A DNA stretch of 34,947 nucleotides from Frateuria defendens (GCF_001182895.1 NZ_LFQR01000068.1:1-34947); one strand, 5' to 3'; counted from the first letter of the stretch, positions 16,830 through 27,115 are shown. Translations and numbers: made by a program. Notes: generated from the sequence alone by a model not told the origin.

Positions 16830-18602
16830 TCACGCCGGCTCGATGTGCCGCAGCAGCAGGCGCGGGCTCTCCCTGCCCTGCCAGTCGTTGATGGTCAGCT
16901 CGTAGGCGGCGCGCAGGCGCGGCGGCGGGGCCTCGGCGGCGACGTTGAACATCACCGCGTCGTGCATCGCGCCGTCGCGCGGGTCGCGCAGGTTGAGCCG
17001 CCAATGGCGGCCGCCCATCGGGCGCCAGCCGGCGCAGTCGAACAGGTTGTCGAACACCGGTTCGGGGAAGCCCTGCCCCCACGGCCCGCCGTAGCGCAGC
17101 TGGCGCGCCAGCTCCAGCGACAGGGCGCCGGGCGGCAGTTCGCCGTCGGTGTAGAGCAAGGCCTGCAGGCGCTCGGCCTCGATCATCTCGCGCGCCACCG
17201 CATCGAAGGCGGCGGCGAAGCGCGGGTAGTCGGCGGCCTTAAGGCTCAGGCCCGCGGCCATCGCATGGCCGCCGAAGCGCTGGATCAGGCCGGGATGGCG
17301 CGCGTCGATCGCGGCCAGCGCATCGCGGATGTGGAAGCCGGGAATCGACCGCGCCGAGCCGCGCAATTCGACATCGCTTGCGCGCGCATCCTGCGCGCGA
17401 GAGTCAAAAAGCGGCGATCCGTCGCCGCACGCTTCAAGGGGGCCCGCTGGCGCAAAAGCGATCACCGGGCGATGCAGCCGCTCCTTCAGCTTCGAGGCCA
17501 CCAGGCCGACCACGCCCGCATGCCAGGAGGGCTCGAACAGCGCCACGCCCACCGCGTCGGTGTGGCTGGCCATGCCCACCATCACCTCGGCCTCGGCCAC
17601 CATCGCGGCCTGCAAGTCGCGGCGCTCCTGATTGATCGCGCTGAGCTGCTCGGCGTAGCGGCGCGCCAGCGCGGGGTCGTCGGTGAGCAGGCACTCCACA
17701 CCCAGCCGCATGTCCTCCAGCCGGCCCGCCGCGTTGAGGCGCGGCCCCACCGCATAGCCAAGGTCGCTGGCGCAGAGCGTGGCGAGGCTGCGCTGGCTCG
17801 TTTCCACCAGCGCGGTGACGCCGGCGCAGGCGCGGCCGGCGCGGATACGTTTCAAACCCGCTTCCACCAGCACGCGGTTGTTGAAGTCGAGCGGCACCAG
17901 GTCGGCCACGGTGCCGAGCGCGACGAGGTCGAGCAGCGCCGCCAGGTCGGGACGGCTACGGCCACCGGCGCTGCGGTCCTCGGGGTACAGCCGCGCCCTC
18001 AGTGCCAGCAACAGATAAAACATCACGCCGACGCCCGCCAGCGCCTTGCTCGGAAAACCATCGCCGGCGAGGTTGGGATTCACCATCGCATCCGCATCCG
18101 GCAATTGCTCGCCGGGCAGATGGTGGTCGGTGACCAGCACGCGGATGCCGCGCGCCTTCGCCGCCGCCACGCCGGCGAGGCTGGCCACGCCGTTGTCCAC
18201 GGTGACGATCAGCTGCGGCGTGGGGTCGAGCGAGGCGACCAGCGCCGGGCTCAGGCCGTAGCCGTGCACGAAGCGGTTGGGGATGGCGTAGTCCACCCGC
18301 CGCGCGCCGAGCAGGCGCAGGCCGCGCACGGCGACGGCGGTGCCGGTGGCGCCGTCGCAGTCGTAGTCGCCAGCGACCACGATGTGCCAGTCCTCGCCGA
18401 TCGCCGCGGCCAGCAGCGCCACGGCCGCGTCCATGCCGCCCAGCGTCGCGGGCGACAGCAGCCGTTGCAGGCGATGCTCGGCGTCGGCGGGGCCGAGCAC
18501 GCCGCGCGCCGCATAGACCTGCTGCAGCACCGGGTGCACCGCCTCGCCCCAGCCGCTCGGCACGCCTTGCGGCACGCGTCGGCGCAGCTGCAGGGCGCTC
18601 AT
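16830..18602 (-). CDS. recJ: Single-stranded-DNA-specific exonuclease RecJ
   Basis: RecJ is the 5'-3' ssDNA exonuclease of RecF recombination, mismatch and base-excision repair. The 590-residue protein has the DHH-family motifs: DYDCDGATGTA, VTVDNGV, VTDHHLPGE (DHH) and GVGVMFYLLLALRA, then the DHHA1 motif FGGHAMAAGLSL and a C-terminal OB-like domain (WRLNLRDPRD). The ATG at 18602 overlaps the stop of the rpfE-like gene as ATGA, so it is coupled. Oddity: after VIAFAPAG the protein carries about 25 extra residues (17441-17367) before LRGSARSIPGFHIRDAL, where E. coli RecJ has only a three- or four-residue turn. The inserted DNA holds two perfect hairpins. The frame stays open, so the enzyme is probably functional. 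Confidence 0.95.
   Translation of the reverse strand: MSALQLRRRVPQGVPSGWGEAVHPVLQQVYAARGVLGPADAEHRLQRLLSPATLGGMDAAVALLAAAIGEDWHIVVAGDYDCDGATGTAVAVRGLRLLGARRVDYAIPNRFVHGYGLSPALVASLDPTPQLIVTVDNGVASLAGVAAAKARGIRVLVTDHHLPGEQLPDADAMVNPNLAGDGFPSKALAGVGVMFYLLLALRARLYPEDRSAGGRSRPDLAALLDLVALGTVADLVPLDFNNRVLVEAGLKRIRAGRACAGVTALVETSQRSLATLCASDLGYAVGPRLNAAGRLEDMRLGVECLLTDDPALARRYAEQLSAINQERRDLQAAMVAEAEVMVGMASHTDAVGVALFEPSWHAGVVGLVASKLKERLHRPVIAFAPAGPLEACGDGSPLFDSRAQDARASDVELRGSARSIPGFHIRDALAAIDARHPGLIQRFGGHAMAAGLSLKAADYPRFAAAFDAVAREMIEAERLQALLYTDGELPPGALSLELARQLRYGGPWGQGFPEPVFDNLFDCAGWRPMGGRHWRLNLRDPRDGAMHDAVMFNVAAEAPPPRLRAAYELTINDWQGRESPRLLLRHIEPA
17367..17441 (-). repeat. Palindromic in-frame insertion within recJ
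   Basis: Seventy-five bases encoding 25 residues (PLEACGDGSPLF... to ...SDVE) interrupt the conserved join between VIAFAPAG and LRGSARSI. The DNA contains two perfect 7-bp hairpins: GCGGCGA-TCCG-TCGCCGC (17411-17428) and CGCGCGC-ATCCT-GCGCGCG (17381-17399). Its length is a multiple of three and it has no stop in the recJ frame. It looks like a palindromic intergenic element inserted into a coding gene. Confidence 0.6.
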
Positions 18603-19522
18603 GCCCGGCCTCCGCGCCACGCGCGCCAGCGGTGCCAGGGCCGGTGCAGATAGCGCTCGCCGCTGGCGAAGTGGAAGCGCAGCGCGTCGCGGCGGCGGCG
18701 GGCCTCGATCGCCGGCCAGGCGTCGCGTTCGATGTCGGCCGCCGTCAGGTCCTGCAGGTCGACCAGCCAGCCGACCGGCGTCTGCGCCAGCTGCGCGAGA
18801 TCGCGGGCCTGCTGCGGCAGGCCCGCATGCGCGGCCAAGGCGCACAGCAGCGGATCGTCGCCGACCACGCCGGCCAGCGTGCTGCCCACGCGATGCGGCA
18901 GCCGCCCGCCGCCCCACAGCCACAGGCTGTTGACCGGCGGCTGGCCGCGCGCGCGCCGCTCGGCATTGAGCGGATGCTGGTGCAGCAGCACCTGCGCCTC
19001 GGTGAGCAGCAGGCGCCAGCGGCGCCCTCCCGGTCCGTGCGGCAGGTGTTGCAGCAGATGCTCACCCAGCGCCTGCTCCGGCGCCGCGAAGGGCGGCAAG
19101 GGGCTGCCCGGCGACAGGCGCAGATGCCAGCGGTCGGGCGTGGTGAGTTCCAACTGCATGCCGGCGTCGCCGAACAGCGGGCGCAGCGGCGCGGCCAGCG
19201 CCTCGGCCTCTTCTTCGCTCAGGCCGAGCCGGCCGCTGGCGAGCAGGCGCGCGCCGTTCATCTCCGGCTGCACCCAGGCCGGATCGGCGCTCAGCCACAG
19301 CGCGTCGGCCGCATCGCCGCGAGCCAGTTCGCGGGTCAATGCCGCGGCCGGCAGCGGCTGCACGTCGCAGCGGAAAAAACCGCCCAGGCCTTCGAGATAG
19401 CCCTGCGGGCCGTCTTCGAAACGGTCGGCGCGCGCCAGCAGGCGTTGCAGCGGATGGGCGGGGTCGAAGCGCTGCAGCGCCGGCAGCCACAGTTCCAGCG
19501 GATGGGCGGAGGTCCCGGCCAC
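18599..19522 (-). CDS. rpfE: RpfE-like protein (Xanthomonadales rpf-region protein)
   Basis: This 307-residue cytoplasmic protein resembles the RpfE-like proteins found beside recJ in xanthomonads. Their biochemical role is unclear; some databases label them phosphoglycerate mutase-like. Visible blocks are ADALWLSADPAWVQPEMNGARLLASG, RWRLLLTEAQVLLHQHPLNAERRARG and PPVNSLWLWGGGRLP. The start is a GTG at 19522, three nt after the stop of the ABC-F gene, with GGAAGC about 8 nt upstream. The stop overlaps the recJ ATG (ATGA). The three genes thus form a tight operon. In Xanthomonas rpfE belongs to the wider rpf (regulation of pathogenicity factors) region; no rpfF, rpfC or rpfG is present here. 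The name rests on context plus motif memory. Confidence 0.68.
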   Translation of the reverse strand: MAGTSAHPLELWLPALQRFDPAHPLQRLLARADRFEDGPQGYLEGLGGFFRCDVQPLPAAALTRELARGDAADALWLSADPAWVQPEMNGARLLASGRLGLSEEEAEALAAPLRPLFGDAGMQLELTTPDRWHLRLSPGSPLPPFAAPEQALGEHLLQHLPHGPGGRRWRLLLTEAQVLLHQHPLNAERRARGQPPVNSLWLWGGGRLPHRVGSTLAGVVGDDPLLCALAAHAGLPQQARDLAQLAQTPVGWLVDLQDLTAADIERDAWPAIEARRRRDALRFHFASGERYLHRPWHRWRAWRGGRA

Positions 19523-19524
19523 GC

Positions 19525-21462
<1,938 letters not shown>

Positions 21463-21609
21463 CGGGGGCGATTCGAGCGGGGTTCGGTCGCGCATGATAG
21501 CCGCCTGCGGGAGTGCCGACCCCATCGCAGTCGTCGCAGCGCCCGATGGCGGGCGCATCGCGCTTCTGCTACAACGGCGCGGCAATGCCTTGAGGGGGAG
21601 AGCCAAGCC

Positions 21610-21954
21610 ATGAACACCTTCGTACGCAGCCTGCCGGCGCTCGCCCTGCTGGCCGCCGCCGGCCTCGCCGCGCCGCCGGCCGCCCGCGCCGGCGACGGTC
21701 TGCTGATCCAGCGCGTGCAGCAGGAGCGCGGCCTCAACCTGCCCGCCCGCGGCCTCAGCATGGCCCAGGTCGAGCAGCGCTACGGCACGCCGCAGCGCAA
21801 GCTCTCCCCGCGCGGCGGCGACAGCCGCAGGCACCCGCCGATCAACCGCTGGGAATACCCGACCTTCATCGTGTACTTCGAGCACAGCCACGTGATCCAC
21901 GCCGTGCTCAACACGCCGGCCGGCAACAACACCCACCCTGCTACGGTGAACTGA
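21610..21954 (+). CDS. Small exported protein with BamE/SmpA-like motif, unknown function
   Basis: The 114-residue product starts with a signal peptide (TFVRSLPALALLAAAGLAAPPAARA, cleavage near residue 27). The mature part shows GLSMAQVEQRYGTPQRKLSP, then PPINRWEYPTFIVYFEHSHVIHAVLNTP. The pattern of short helix (xMAQVExxxGxP) plus W-Y-x-x-F-x-VYFE strands resembles the small SmpA/OmlA (BamE-like) fold, but no lipobox cysteine is present, so it would be soluble in the periplasm. A strong purine stretch (GAGGGGGAGAG) lies upstream of the ATG. It is divergent from the ABC-F gene and 102 nt upstream of aguA. I know of similar uncharacterised proteins in xanthomonads but no assigned role. Confidence 0.75.
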   Translation: MNTFVRSLPALALLAAAGLAAPPAARAGDGLLIQRVQQERGLNLPARGLSMAQVEQRYGTPQRKLSPRGGDSRRHPPINRWEYPTFIVYFEHSHVIHAVLNTPAGNNTHPATVN

Positions 21955-22056
21955 GCCCGGCCGCCGGCGCGGGCGCGGCAGCGGGCCCACTCGTCGTACA
22001 CTTGGCGTCTTTGCGCCCGCCCTGGCGGCGCCTCCGACGCACGAGTGAGACACCCC

Positions 22057-23094
22057 ATGACCGACGACTCCACCCTGCGCCTGCCGGCCGAATGGGAACC
22101 GCAGGCCGCGGTGCTGATCGCCTGGCCGCACGCCGGCACCGACTGGGCCGAGCGCCTGGCCGAGGTCGAGACCACCTACGTGGCGCTGGCCGCCGCGGTG
22201 ACGCGCTTCCAGCCGCTGATCGTGGTCGCCGCGGACGCCGCCGTGCGCGGTCATGCCGAGGCGCTGCTGCGCGAAGCGGGCGCCGACCTCGCCCGCATCC
22301 GCTTCGTCGAGCTGCCCTACGACGACACCTGGCTGCGCGACTCCGGCCCGATCACGCTCAAGGACGCCGCCGGCCGCTTCCAGCTCACCGACTTCCGCTT
22401 CACCGGCTGGGGCGGCAAGTTCGGCGCCGAGCAGGACGATGCGCTGGTGACCGGCCTGGTCGAGGCCGGCGTGTTCGGCACCGCCGCGCACAAGCGCATC
22501 GACTGGGCGCTGGAAGGCGGCGGCATCGAGAGCGACGGCGAGGGCACCATCCTCACCACCTGGAAGTGCCTGGCCCAGCGCCATCCCGAGCAGTCGCGCG
22601 AGGCCATGACCGCGATACTGCGCGAGGGCCTGCACGCCGGGCGCGTGCTGTGGCTGGACCACGGCTACCTCGAAGGCGACGACACCGACGCCCACATCGA
22701 CACCCTGGCCCGCTTCGCGCCCGGCGACGCCATCGTGTTTCAGGCCTGCGACGACGCCGGCGACACGCACCACGCCGAACTGCAGGCGATGGCCGCCGAG
22801 CTGGCCGCGCTGCGCACGGCGGATGGACGTCCGTATGCCCTGCACCCGCTGCCCTGGGCCCGGCCGGTGATCGACGAGGGCCGCCGTCTCGCCGCCTCGT
22901 ACGCGAACTACCTGATCGTCAACGGCGCGGTGCTGCTGCCGGCCTACGGCGATGCGGCGGACGACGAAGCCGCGCGCGTCATCGCCGCCGCGCATCCGGG
23001 GCGCGAGGTGGTGCAGGTGCCCTGCCGCCCGCTGATCTGGCAGAACGGCAGCCTGCACTGCATCACCATGCAGCTGCCGGCGGGGCTGGCCTGA
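22057..23094 (+). CDS. aguA: Agmatine deiminase
   Basis: AguA converts agmatine to N-carbamoylputrescine and ammonia, the first step of the arginine-decarboxylase route to putrescine. The 345-residue protein has the pentein-fold (PPADI) motifs: WPHAGTDW near the N terminus, PYDDTWLRDSGP, GGIESDGEGTIL, the catalytic histidine in DAHIDTLARF and the nucleophilic cysteine at residue 335 in NGSLHCITMQLP. The length matches bacterial AguA (about 345-370). The ATG at 22057 gives MTDDSTLRLPAEWEPQ, the typical start. aguB lies 320 nt downstream on the same strand, which completes the pathway. Confidence 0.95.
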   Translation: MTDDSTLRLPAEWEPQAAVLIAWPHAGTDWAERLAEVETTYVALAAAVTRFQPLIVVAADAAVRGHAEALLREAGADLARIRFVELPYDDTWLRDSGPITLKDAAGRFQLTDFRFTGWGGKFGAEQDDALVTGLVEAGVFGTAAHKRIDWALEGGGIESDGEGTILTTWKCLAQRHPEQSREAMTAILREGLHAGRVLWLDHGYLEGDDTDAHIDTLARFAPGDAIVFQACDDAGDTHHAELQAMAAELAALRTADGRPYALHPLPWARPVIDEGRRLAASYANYLIVNGAVLLPAYGDAADDEAARVIAAAHPGREVVQVPCRPLIWQNGSLHCITMQLPAGLA

Positions 23095-23414
23095 TCTGCG
23101 GCGCTGGCCGGACCGCGAGGACCGCTTCTCGATTTCCCGGTAGCCCGGGGGTTACCCATGAAGCCGGACGATGGTGCGCCGCCCGTGACCAAGTGGCACA
23201 CGCGGCCCTCCGCGGCGCACGCCGACGCCACGCCGGCGTGCGCCGTGGCGACAACGACGCACCCCGTGGCGAAGCGCTTGTGTGCGGGCCCGCCGGCCGC
23301 CATATCACGAGGCCTGGCCTCTCCGGCGCAGGCCCTCGCCGCACGCGATGATCCCGCTGCCGCCAGGACACCGCCTGCTACCATGAACGCCATCCCTTGC
23401 AAGACCCGACGCCC
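23095..23414. other. aguA-aguB intergenic region with palindromes
   Basis: About 320 bases separate the two pathway genes and hold no convincing gene. There is a strong inverted repeat GGCGCACGCCG (23214-23224) / CGGCGTGCGCC (23234-23244) and a smaller GGTAGCCCGG..GGTTACC near 23140. These look like REP-type structures. A weak -10-like TACCAT near 23379 may serve aguB. Confidence 0.5.
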
Positions 23415-24305
23415 ATGACCCGCAAGACCCTCAAGGTCGCCCTGCTGCAGGAAACCCACCGCGGCAGCCGCGACGCCAACCTCGACGCCATCGAAGCCGG
23501 CCTGCGCGAAGCCGCCGCAGCCGGCGCCGAGCTGGTGCTGCTGCAGGAACTGCACAACGGCCCCTACTTCTGCCAGCACGAGTCGGTGGACGAGTTCGAC
23601 CTCGCCGAGGCCATCCCCGGCCCGAGCACCGAGCGCCTCGGCAAGCTGGCCGAGGAACTCAAGCTCGTGGTGGTCGCCTCGCTGTTCGAGAAGCGCGCCA
23701 CCGGGCTCTACCACAACACCGCCGTGGTGTTCGACCGCTCGGCCGCGATCGCGGGCAAGTACCGCAAGATGCACATCCCGGACGATCCGGCGTTCTACGA
23801 GAAGTTCTACTTCACGCCCGGCGACCTCGGCTTCGATCCCATCGACACCTCGGTGGGCCGCCTCGGCGTGCTGGTGTGCTGGGACCAGTGGTACCCGGAG
23901 GCCGCGCGCCTGATGGCGCTGGCCGGCGCGGATCTCCTGCTCTATCCCACCGCCATCGGCTGGGATCCGAACGACGCGCAGGAGGAGAAGGACCGCCAGC
24001 GCGAGGCCTGGGTGACCGTGCAGCGCGGCCACGCGGTGGCCAACGGCCTGCCACTGCTGGCCTGCAACCGCACCGGCTACGAGGCCGACCCGTCCAACGT
24101 CGGCAGCGGCATCCAGTTCTGGGGCACCAGCTTCGTGGCCGGCCCGCAGGGCGAGTTCCTGGCCCGCGCCGGCACCGATGCGCGCGAACTGCTGCTGGCC
24201 GAGATCGACATGGCGCGCAGCGAGCACGTGCGGCGCATCTGGCCGTTCCTGCGCGACCGCCGCATCGACGCCTACCACGACCTGCTCAAGCGTTTCCGCG
24301 ATTGA
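23415..24305 (+). CDS. aguB: N-carbamoylputrescine amidase
   Basis: AguB hydrolyses N-carbamoylputrescine to putrescine, CO2 and ammonia. It is a carbon-nitrogen hydrolase (nitrilase superfamily) of 296 residues with the Glu-Lys-Cys triad visible: Glu45 in LVLLQEL, Lys118 in KYRKMHIPD and Cys155 in VLVCWDQWYPE. The sequence AIGWDPNDAQEEKDRQREAW and FWGTSFVAGPQG are typical of AguB. I chose the ATG at 23415 (MTRKTLKVALLQE); an upstream in-frame TTG at 23397 adds residues without conservation. It works directly after AguA. Confidence 0.95.
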   Translation: MTRKTLKVALLQETHRGSRDANLDAIEAGLREAAAAGAELVLLQELHNGPYFCQHESVDEFDLAEAIPGPSTERLGKLAEELKLVVVASLFEKRATGLYHNTAVVFDRSAAIAGKYRKMHIPDDPAFYEKFYFTPGDLGFDPIDTSVGRLGVLVCWDQWYPEAARLMALAGADLLLYPTAIGWDPNDAQEEKDRQREAWVTVQRGHAVANGLPLLACNRTGYEADPSNVGSGIQFWGTSFVAGPQGEFLARAGTDARELLLAEIDMARSEHVRRIWPFLRDRRIDAYHDLLKRFRD

Positions 24306-24312
24306 GGCGTGA

Positions 24313-24336
24313 CGGCAGGCACACTGGCCCGCCTGC
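24313..24336 (+). terminator. Candidate hairpin after aguB
   Basis: An inverted repeat GGCAGGC (24313-24319) / GCCTGCC (24330-24336) lies 8 nt after the aguB stop, followed by TTGCGCTT. There is no proper T-run, so this is a weak terminator call. Confidence 0.35.
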
Positions 24337-24402
24337 CTTGCGCTTGCATCGCCTGCGGGGCAACCCCATGCAACTTTTCATATCCATCCCGATGAGCGCC
24401 GC

Positions 24403-25635
24403 ATGAGCCTGCCCGATCTCGCCGACATCCAGCCCGACGTGCTCCGCGAGCAGCCGCTCGAACGCATCGAGCGCGACGGGGTGGAATACGTCGTGCTCGG
24501 CACCGCGCACGTGTCGCGGGCCAGCGTGGAGGCGGTCGAGGCGCTGCTGGCGCGCGAGCCTTTCGATGCCGTGGCGGTGGAGCTGTGCCCGAGCCGCGCG
24601 CAGGCCATGCGCGATCCCGACGCACTGCGCCAGACCGACCTGTTCCAGGTGATCCGCCAGGGCAAGGTCGGCATGGTGGCGGCGAGCCTGGTGCTGTCCT
24701 CCTTCCAGCAGCGCCTGGCGGCGCAGTACGGCATCCAGCCCGGCGCCGAGATGAAGGCGGCGATGGACGGCGCCGAGCGGCGCGGCCTGCCGGTGTGGCT
24801 GGTCGACCGCGAGGTCGGCACCACGCTACGCCGCGCCTGGCGCAGCGTGGGCTTCTGGCAGCGCTTCGGCCTGCTCGGCGGCCTGCTGGCCAGCGTGTTC
24901 GAGCGCGAGGCGGTGGAGGAGGCGGAGATCGAGAAGCTCAAGCAGGGCGACCTGCTCGAGAGCGCCTTCAGCGAATTCGCCAACGGCTCGCAGCCGCTCT
25001 ACCGCAGCCTGATCGCCGAGCGCGACGCCTACATGGCCGCGCGCCTGCGCGAGGACGCCGCGCGCACGACGACCGTAGCGAAGCGCCGCGTGCTGGTGGT
25101 GATCGGCGCCGGCCACCTCAAGGGGCTGGTCGAGCACCTGCACACCCAGCAGGACGACCCGGCCGCGACCACCGCCGAGCTGGCGCAGGATCCGCCCAAG
25201 GCGCGCTGGCCCAAGTGGGTGGCGCTGGGCCTGGTGCTGCTGGTGTTCGGCGCCATCGCGCTGGCCTTCCATCGCAACACCGCGCTGGGCGCCCAGGCGC
25301 TGCGCGACTGGGTGCTGTTCACCGGCGGCTTCGCCGTGCTGGGCGGCCTGATCGCCGGCGCGCACCCCTTGAGCCTGCTGGCCGCCTTCGTGGCGGCGCC
25401 GATCAAGCCGTTCCGCCCCGGCATTCCCTCCGGCGGCATCAGCGCGATGGCCGAGGCCTGGGTGCGCAAGCCGCGCGTGGCCGACTTCGAGCGGCTGCGC
25501 GACGACGTCTCGCACTGGAGCGGCTGGTGGAAGAACCGCGTGGCGCGCACCCTGCTCAACTTCCTGCTGGTGAGCCTGGGCACCATCGTGGGCGAATACA
25601 GCGCCGGCATCCACATCCTCAAGAGCCTGTTCTAA
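24403..25635 (+). CDS. TraB family membrane protein
   Basis: The 410-residue protein has an N-terminal TraB/PrgY domain with the GTAHVSRASVEAV motif (about residues 31-43), AVELCPSRAQAM, and the second conserved motif VVIGAGHLKGLVEHL (about 231-245). The C-terminal third is membrane-embedded, with hydrophobic segments at about 265-285, 300-320, 322-335 and 382-405. TraB-type proteins include the enterococcal pheromone-shutdown factors and TIKI-like metalloprotease relatives; the two His/Glu-containing motifs are compatible with metal-dependent peptidase chemistry, but this has not been shown for most bacterial members. It lies between aguB and the cytochrome c genes on the same strand. Substrate unknown. 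Confidence 0.85.
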   Translation: MSLPDLADIQPDVLREQPLERIERDGVEYVVLGTAHVSRASVEAVEALLAREPFDAVAVELCPSRAQAMRDPDALRQTDLFQVIRQGKVGMVAASLVLSSFQQRLAAQYGIQPGAEMKAAMDGAERRGLPVWLVDREVGTTLRRAWRSVGFWQRFGLLGGLLASVFEREAVEEAEIEKLKQGDLLESAFSEFANGSQPLYRSLIAERDAYMAARLREDAARTTTVAKRRVLVVIGAGHLKGLVEHLHTQQDDPAATTAELAQDPPKARWPKWVALGLVLLVFGAIALAFHRNTALGAQALRDWVLFTGGFAVLGGLIAGAHPLSLLAAFVAAPIKPFRPGIPSGGISAMAEAWVRKPRVADFERLRDDVSHWSGWWKNRVARTLLNFLLVSLGTIVGEYSAGIHILKSLF

Positions 25636-25664
25636 AGAACGCGCGCGGCGCGGGCCGGCCGCTG

Positions 25665-25694
25665 TTGTTCCGGCTCGAATCCCGCCCCTATACT
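25665..25694 (+). promoter_or_regulatory. Candidate sigma-70 promoter for the cytochrome c pair
   Basis: TTGTTC (25665-25670), an 18-nt spacer and TATACT (25689-25694, five of six consensus bases) precede the first cytochrome gene by about 50 nt. Confidence 0.55.
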
Positions 25695-25742
25695 GCGCGA
25701 GCTTTGCGTCCCGTATCGAACCTGAGCGTGGGGAGCATCTCG

Positions 25743-26066
25743 ATGGCACGACTGCAATGGCTGGGCCTGATCGCCGCCGCAGCGCTGGCCGTGGCCGGCG
25801 GGGCGCATGCCGAGGGCGACAAGGCGGCGGGGCGCAAGCTGGTCTACACCTGCAACGGCTGCCACGGCGTGGTCGGCTACGAGAACGTCTACCCGAGCTA
25901 CCCGGTGCCCAAGATCGCCGGGCAGAACGCGCAGTACATCACCGCCGCCCTGCACGGCTACAAGACCGGCGAGCGCAAGCACCCGACCATGAACGCCCAG
26001 GCGGAGAGCCTGTCCGACAAGGACATCGCCGACATCGCCGCCTACCTTTCCAGCATCGCCAAGTAA
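25743..26066 (+). CDS. Small c-type cytochrome (class I)
   Basis: This 107-residue periplasmic electron-transfer protein has a signal peptide (WLGLIAAAALAVAGGAHA, cleavage near residue 23), one haem-binding motif CNGCH and a methionine ligand candidate in KHPTMNAQAESLSDKDIADIAAYL. It is the length and shape of a single-haem cytochrome c4/c5/c553-type protein. The distance between the haem motif and the Met is typical of class I. A second, similar cytochrome gene follows after 18 nt, so the two are probably co-transcribed, perhaps feeding a terminal oxidase or other reductase elsewhere. Confidence 0.9.
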   Translation: MARLQWLGLIAAAALAVAGGAHAEGDKAAGRKLVYTCNGCHGVVGYENVYPSYPVPKIAGQNAQYITAALHGYKTGERKHPTMNAQAESLSDKDIADIAAYLSSIAK

Positions 26067-26084
26067 GCCGCGAGGACTTCCGCG

Positions 26085-26438
26085 ATGAAACGAGCGCTAC
26101 CCCTGCTTTCGTGCGGCGCCGCGCTGGCGCTGGCGGCCGCCCCGCTGTTCGCCGCCGGCGACATCGAGAACGGCAAGACCAAGGCGGCCGCCTGCTTCGC
26201 CTGCCACGGCGCCGACGGCAACGCGGTCGATCCGCAGTACCCGCGGTTGGCCGGCCAGTACAACCTGTACCTGCAGCAGACGCTGCACGAATACAAGGAC
26301 GGCCGCCGCGCCAACCCGATCATGAAGGGCTTCGCCGCCTCGCTGTCCGACCAGGACATCGAGGACGTGGCCGCCTACTTCGCCAGCCTGCCGGGCAAGG
26401 TCGACACCTTGCACGGGCATGTCCAGGGCGACAAATAG
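26085..26438 (+). CDS. Small c-type cytochrome (class I)
   Basis: The second cytochrome of the pair has 117 residues with a signal peptide (LLSCGAALALAAAPLFAAG), haem motif CFACHGADGNAVDPQYPRLAGQ and the distal part NPIMKGFAASLSDQDIEDVAAYFASL with Met as likely axial ligand. Motifs PRLAGQ and LxxxL-hinge resemble one half of the dihaem cytochrome c4. Together with the 107-residue neighbour it looks like a split or duplicated c4-like pair. An 18-nt gap upstream implies translational neighbourhood. A strong bidirectional hairpin follows 22 nt after the stop. Confidence 0.9.
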   Translation: MKRALPLLSCGAALALAAAPLFAAGDIENGKTKAAACFACHGADGNAVDPQYPRLAGQYNLYLQQTLHEYKDGRRANPIMKGFAASLSDQDIEDVAAYFASLPGKVDTLHGHVQGDK

Positions 26439-26460
26439 GCCCACTCGCCGGCCTTGATGC

Positions 26461-26491
26461 GCGAAGGCCCGCCTCGACGGCGGGCCTTCGC
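26461..26491. terminator. Bidirectional terminator, cytochrome c / nfuA
   Basis: A perfect 13-bp stem GCGAAGGCCCGCC / GGCGGGCCTTCGC with loop TCGAC lies between the convergent cytochrome c and nfuA stops. The T-run on either side is short (GTTT on the plus strand), so efficiency is uncertain. Confidence 0.7.
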
Positions 26492-26506
26492 GTTTCCGGA
26501 GGCGCC

Positions 26507-27115
26507 TCAGCTCAGCGCCGAATGCCCTTCCTTGCGGCTGTAGTAGGGTTGGGTGCCGCCGGCATGGTCGGTGGCGTCGCGCACCGCGGTGATCTCCGGC
26601 ACGCGCTCGCGCAGCGTCCGCTCCACACCCTGCTTGAGCGTCACGTCCACCATGCCGCAGCCGTGGCAGCCGCCGCCGAACTGCAGCACCACCACGCCCT
26701 CGGCATCGACCTCGAGCAGGCTGATGCGCCCGCCATGGGAGGCCAGCCGGGGATTGATCTCGGCATCGAGCACATAGCGCACGCGCTCGATCATGCCGGC
26801 CTCCGCGGCGGGCATCTCGCCCTTGATCTTCGGCGCGCGGATGTTGAGCTGGCCGCCCGTCGCGTTGGGCTCGAAGTCGATCTGGGCGCCGTCGAGCCAC
26901 GGCGCGCTGGCGCCCTCGACGTGGAACTCGAAGCCCTCGCACTCGATCGTCCACTCGCTGCCGTCGAGCTCGGCCGGCTCGCAGAACTCGAGCTCGCAGT
27001 TGGCCGCGGGCGTGCCGGCGTGCGTGACGCGCAGGCGGATGCCCAGCCCGTCGATGCCCTGTTGTGTGAGCAGGCGGCGGAAGTGCTGCTGCGCCCGTTC
27101 GGAAATCTCGATCAT
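26507..27115 (-). CDS. nfuA: Fe-S biogenesis protein NfuA
   Basis: NfuA carries a [4Fe-4S] cluster to target apoproteins, especially under iron or oxidative stress. The 202-residue product has a degenerate A-type (IscA-like) N-terminal domain ([29 protein letters not shown]) and a C-terminal Nfu domain with cluster ligands Cys150 and Cys153 in [11 protein letters not shown], close to Cys149/Cys152 of E. coli NfuA. The start at 27115 matches the family N terminus; an in-frame ATG at 27172 lies within the probable promoter (TAAAAT at 27176-27171). It is divergent from phhB and convergent with the cytochromes. Confidence 0.95.
   Translation of the reverse strand: MIEISERAQQHFRRLLTQQGIDGLGIRLRVTHAGTPAANCELEFCEPAELDGSEWTIECEGFEFHVEGASAPWLDGAQIDFEPNATGGQLNIRAPKIKGEMPAAEAGMIERVRYVLDAEINPRLASHGGRISLLEVDAEGVVVLQFGGGCHGCGMVDVTLKQGVERTLRERVPEITAVRDATDHAGGTQPYYSRKEGHSALS

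Noticed and set aside
23158-23418. An 86-codon plus-strand ORF between aguA and aguB
   Set aside because: It crosses strong palindromes, has no ribosome site or recognisable sequence, and overlaps the aguB start. It is treated as intergenic repeat DNA.
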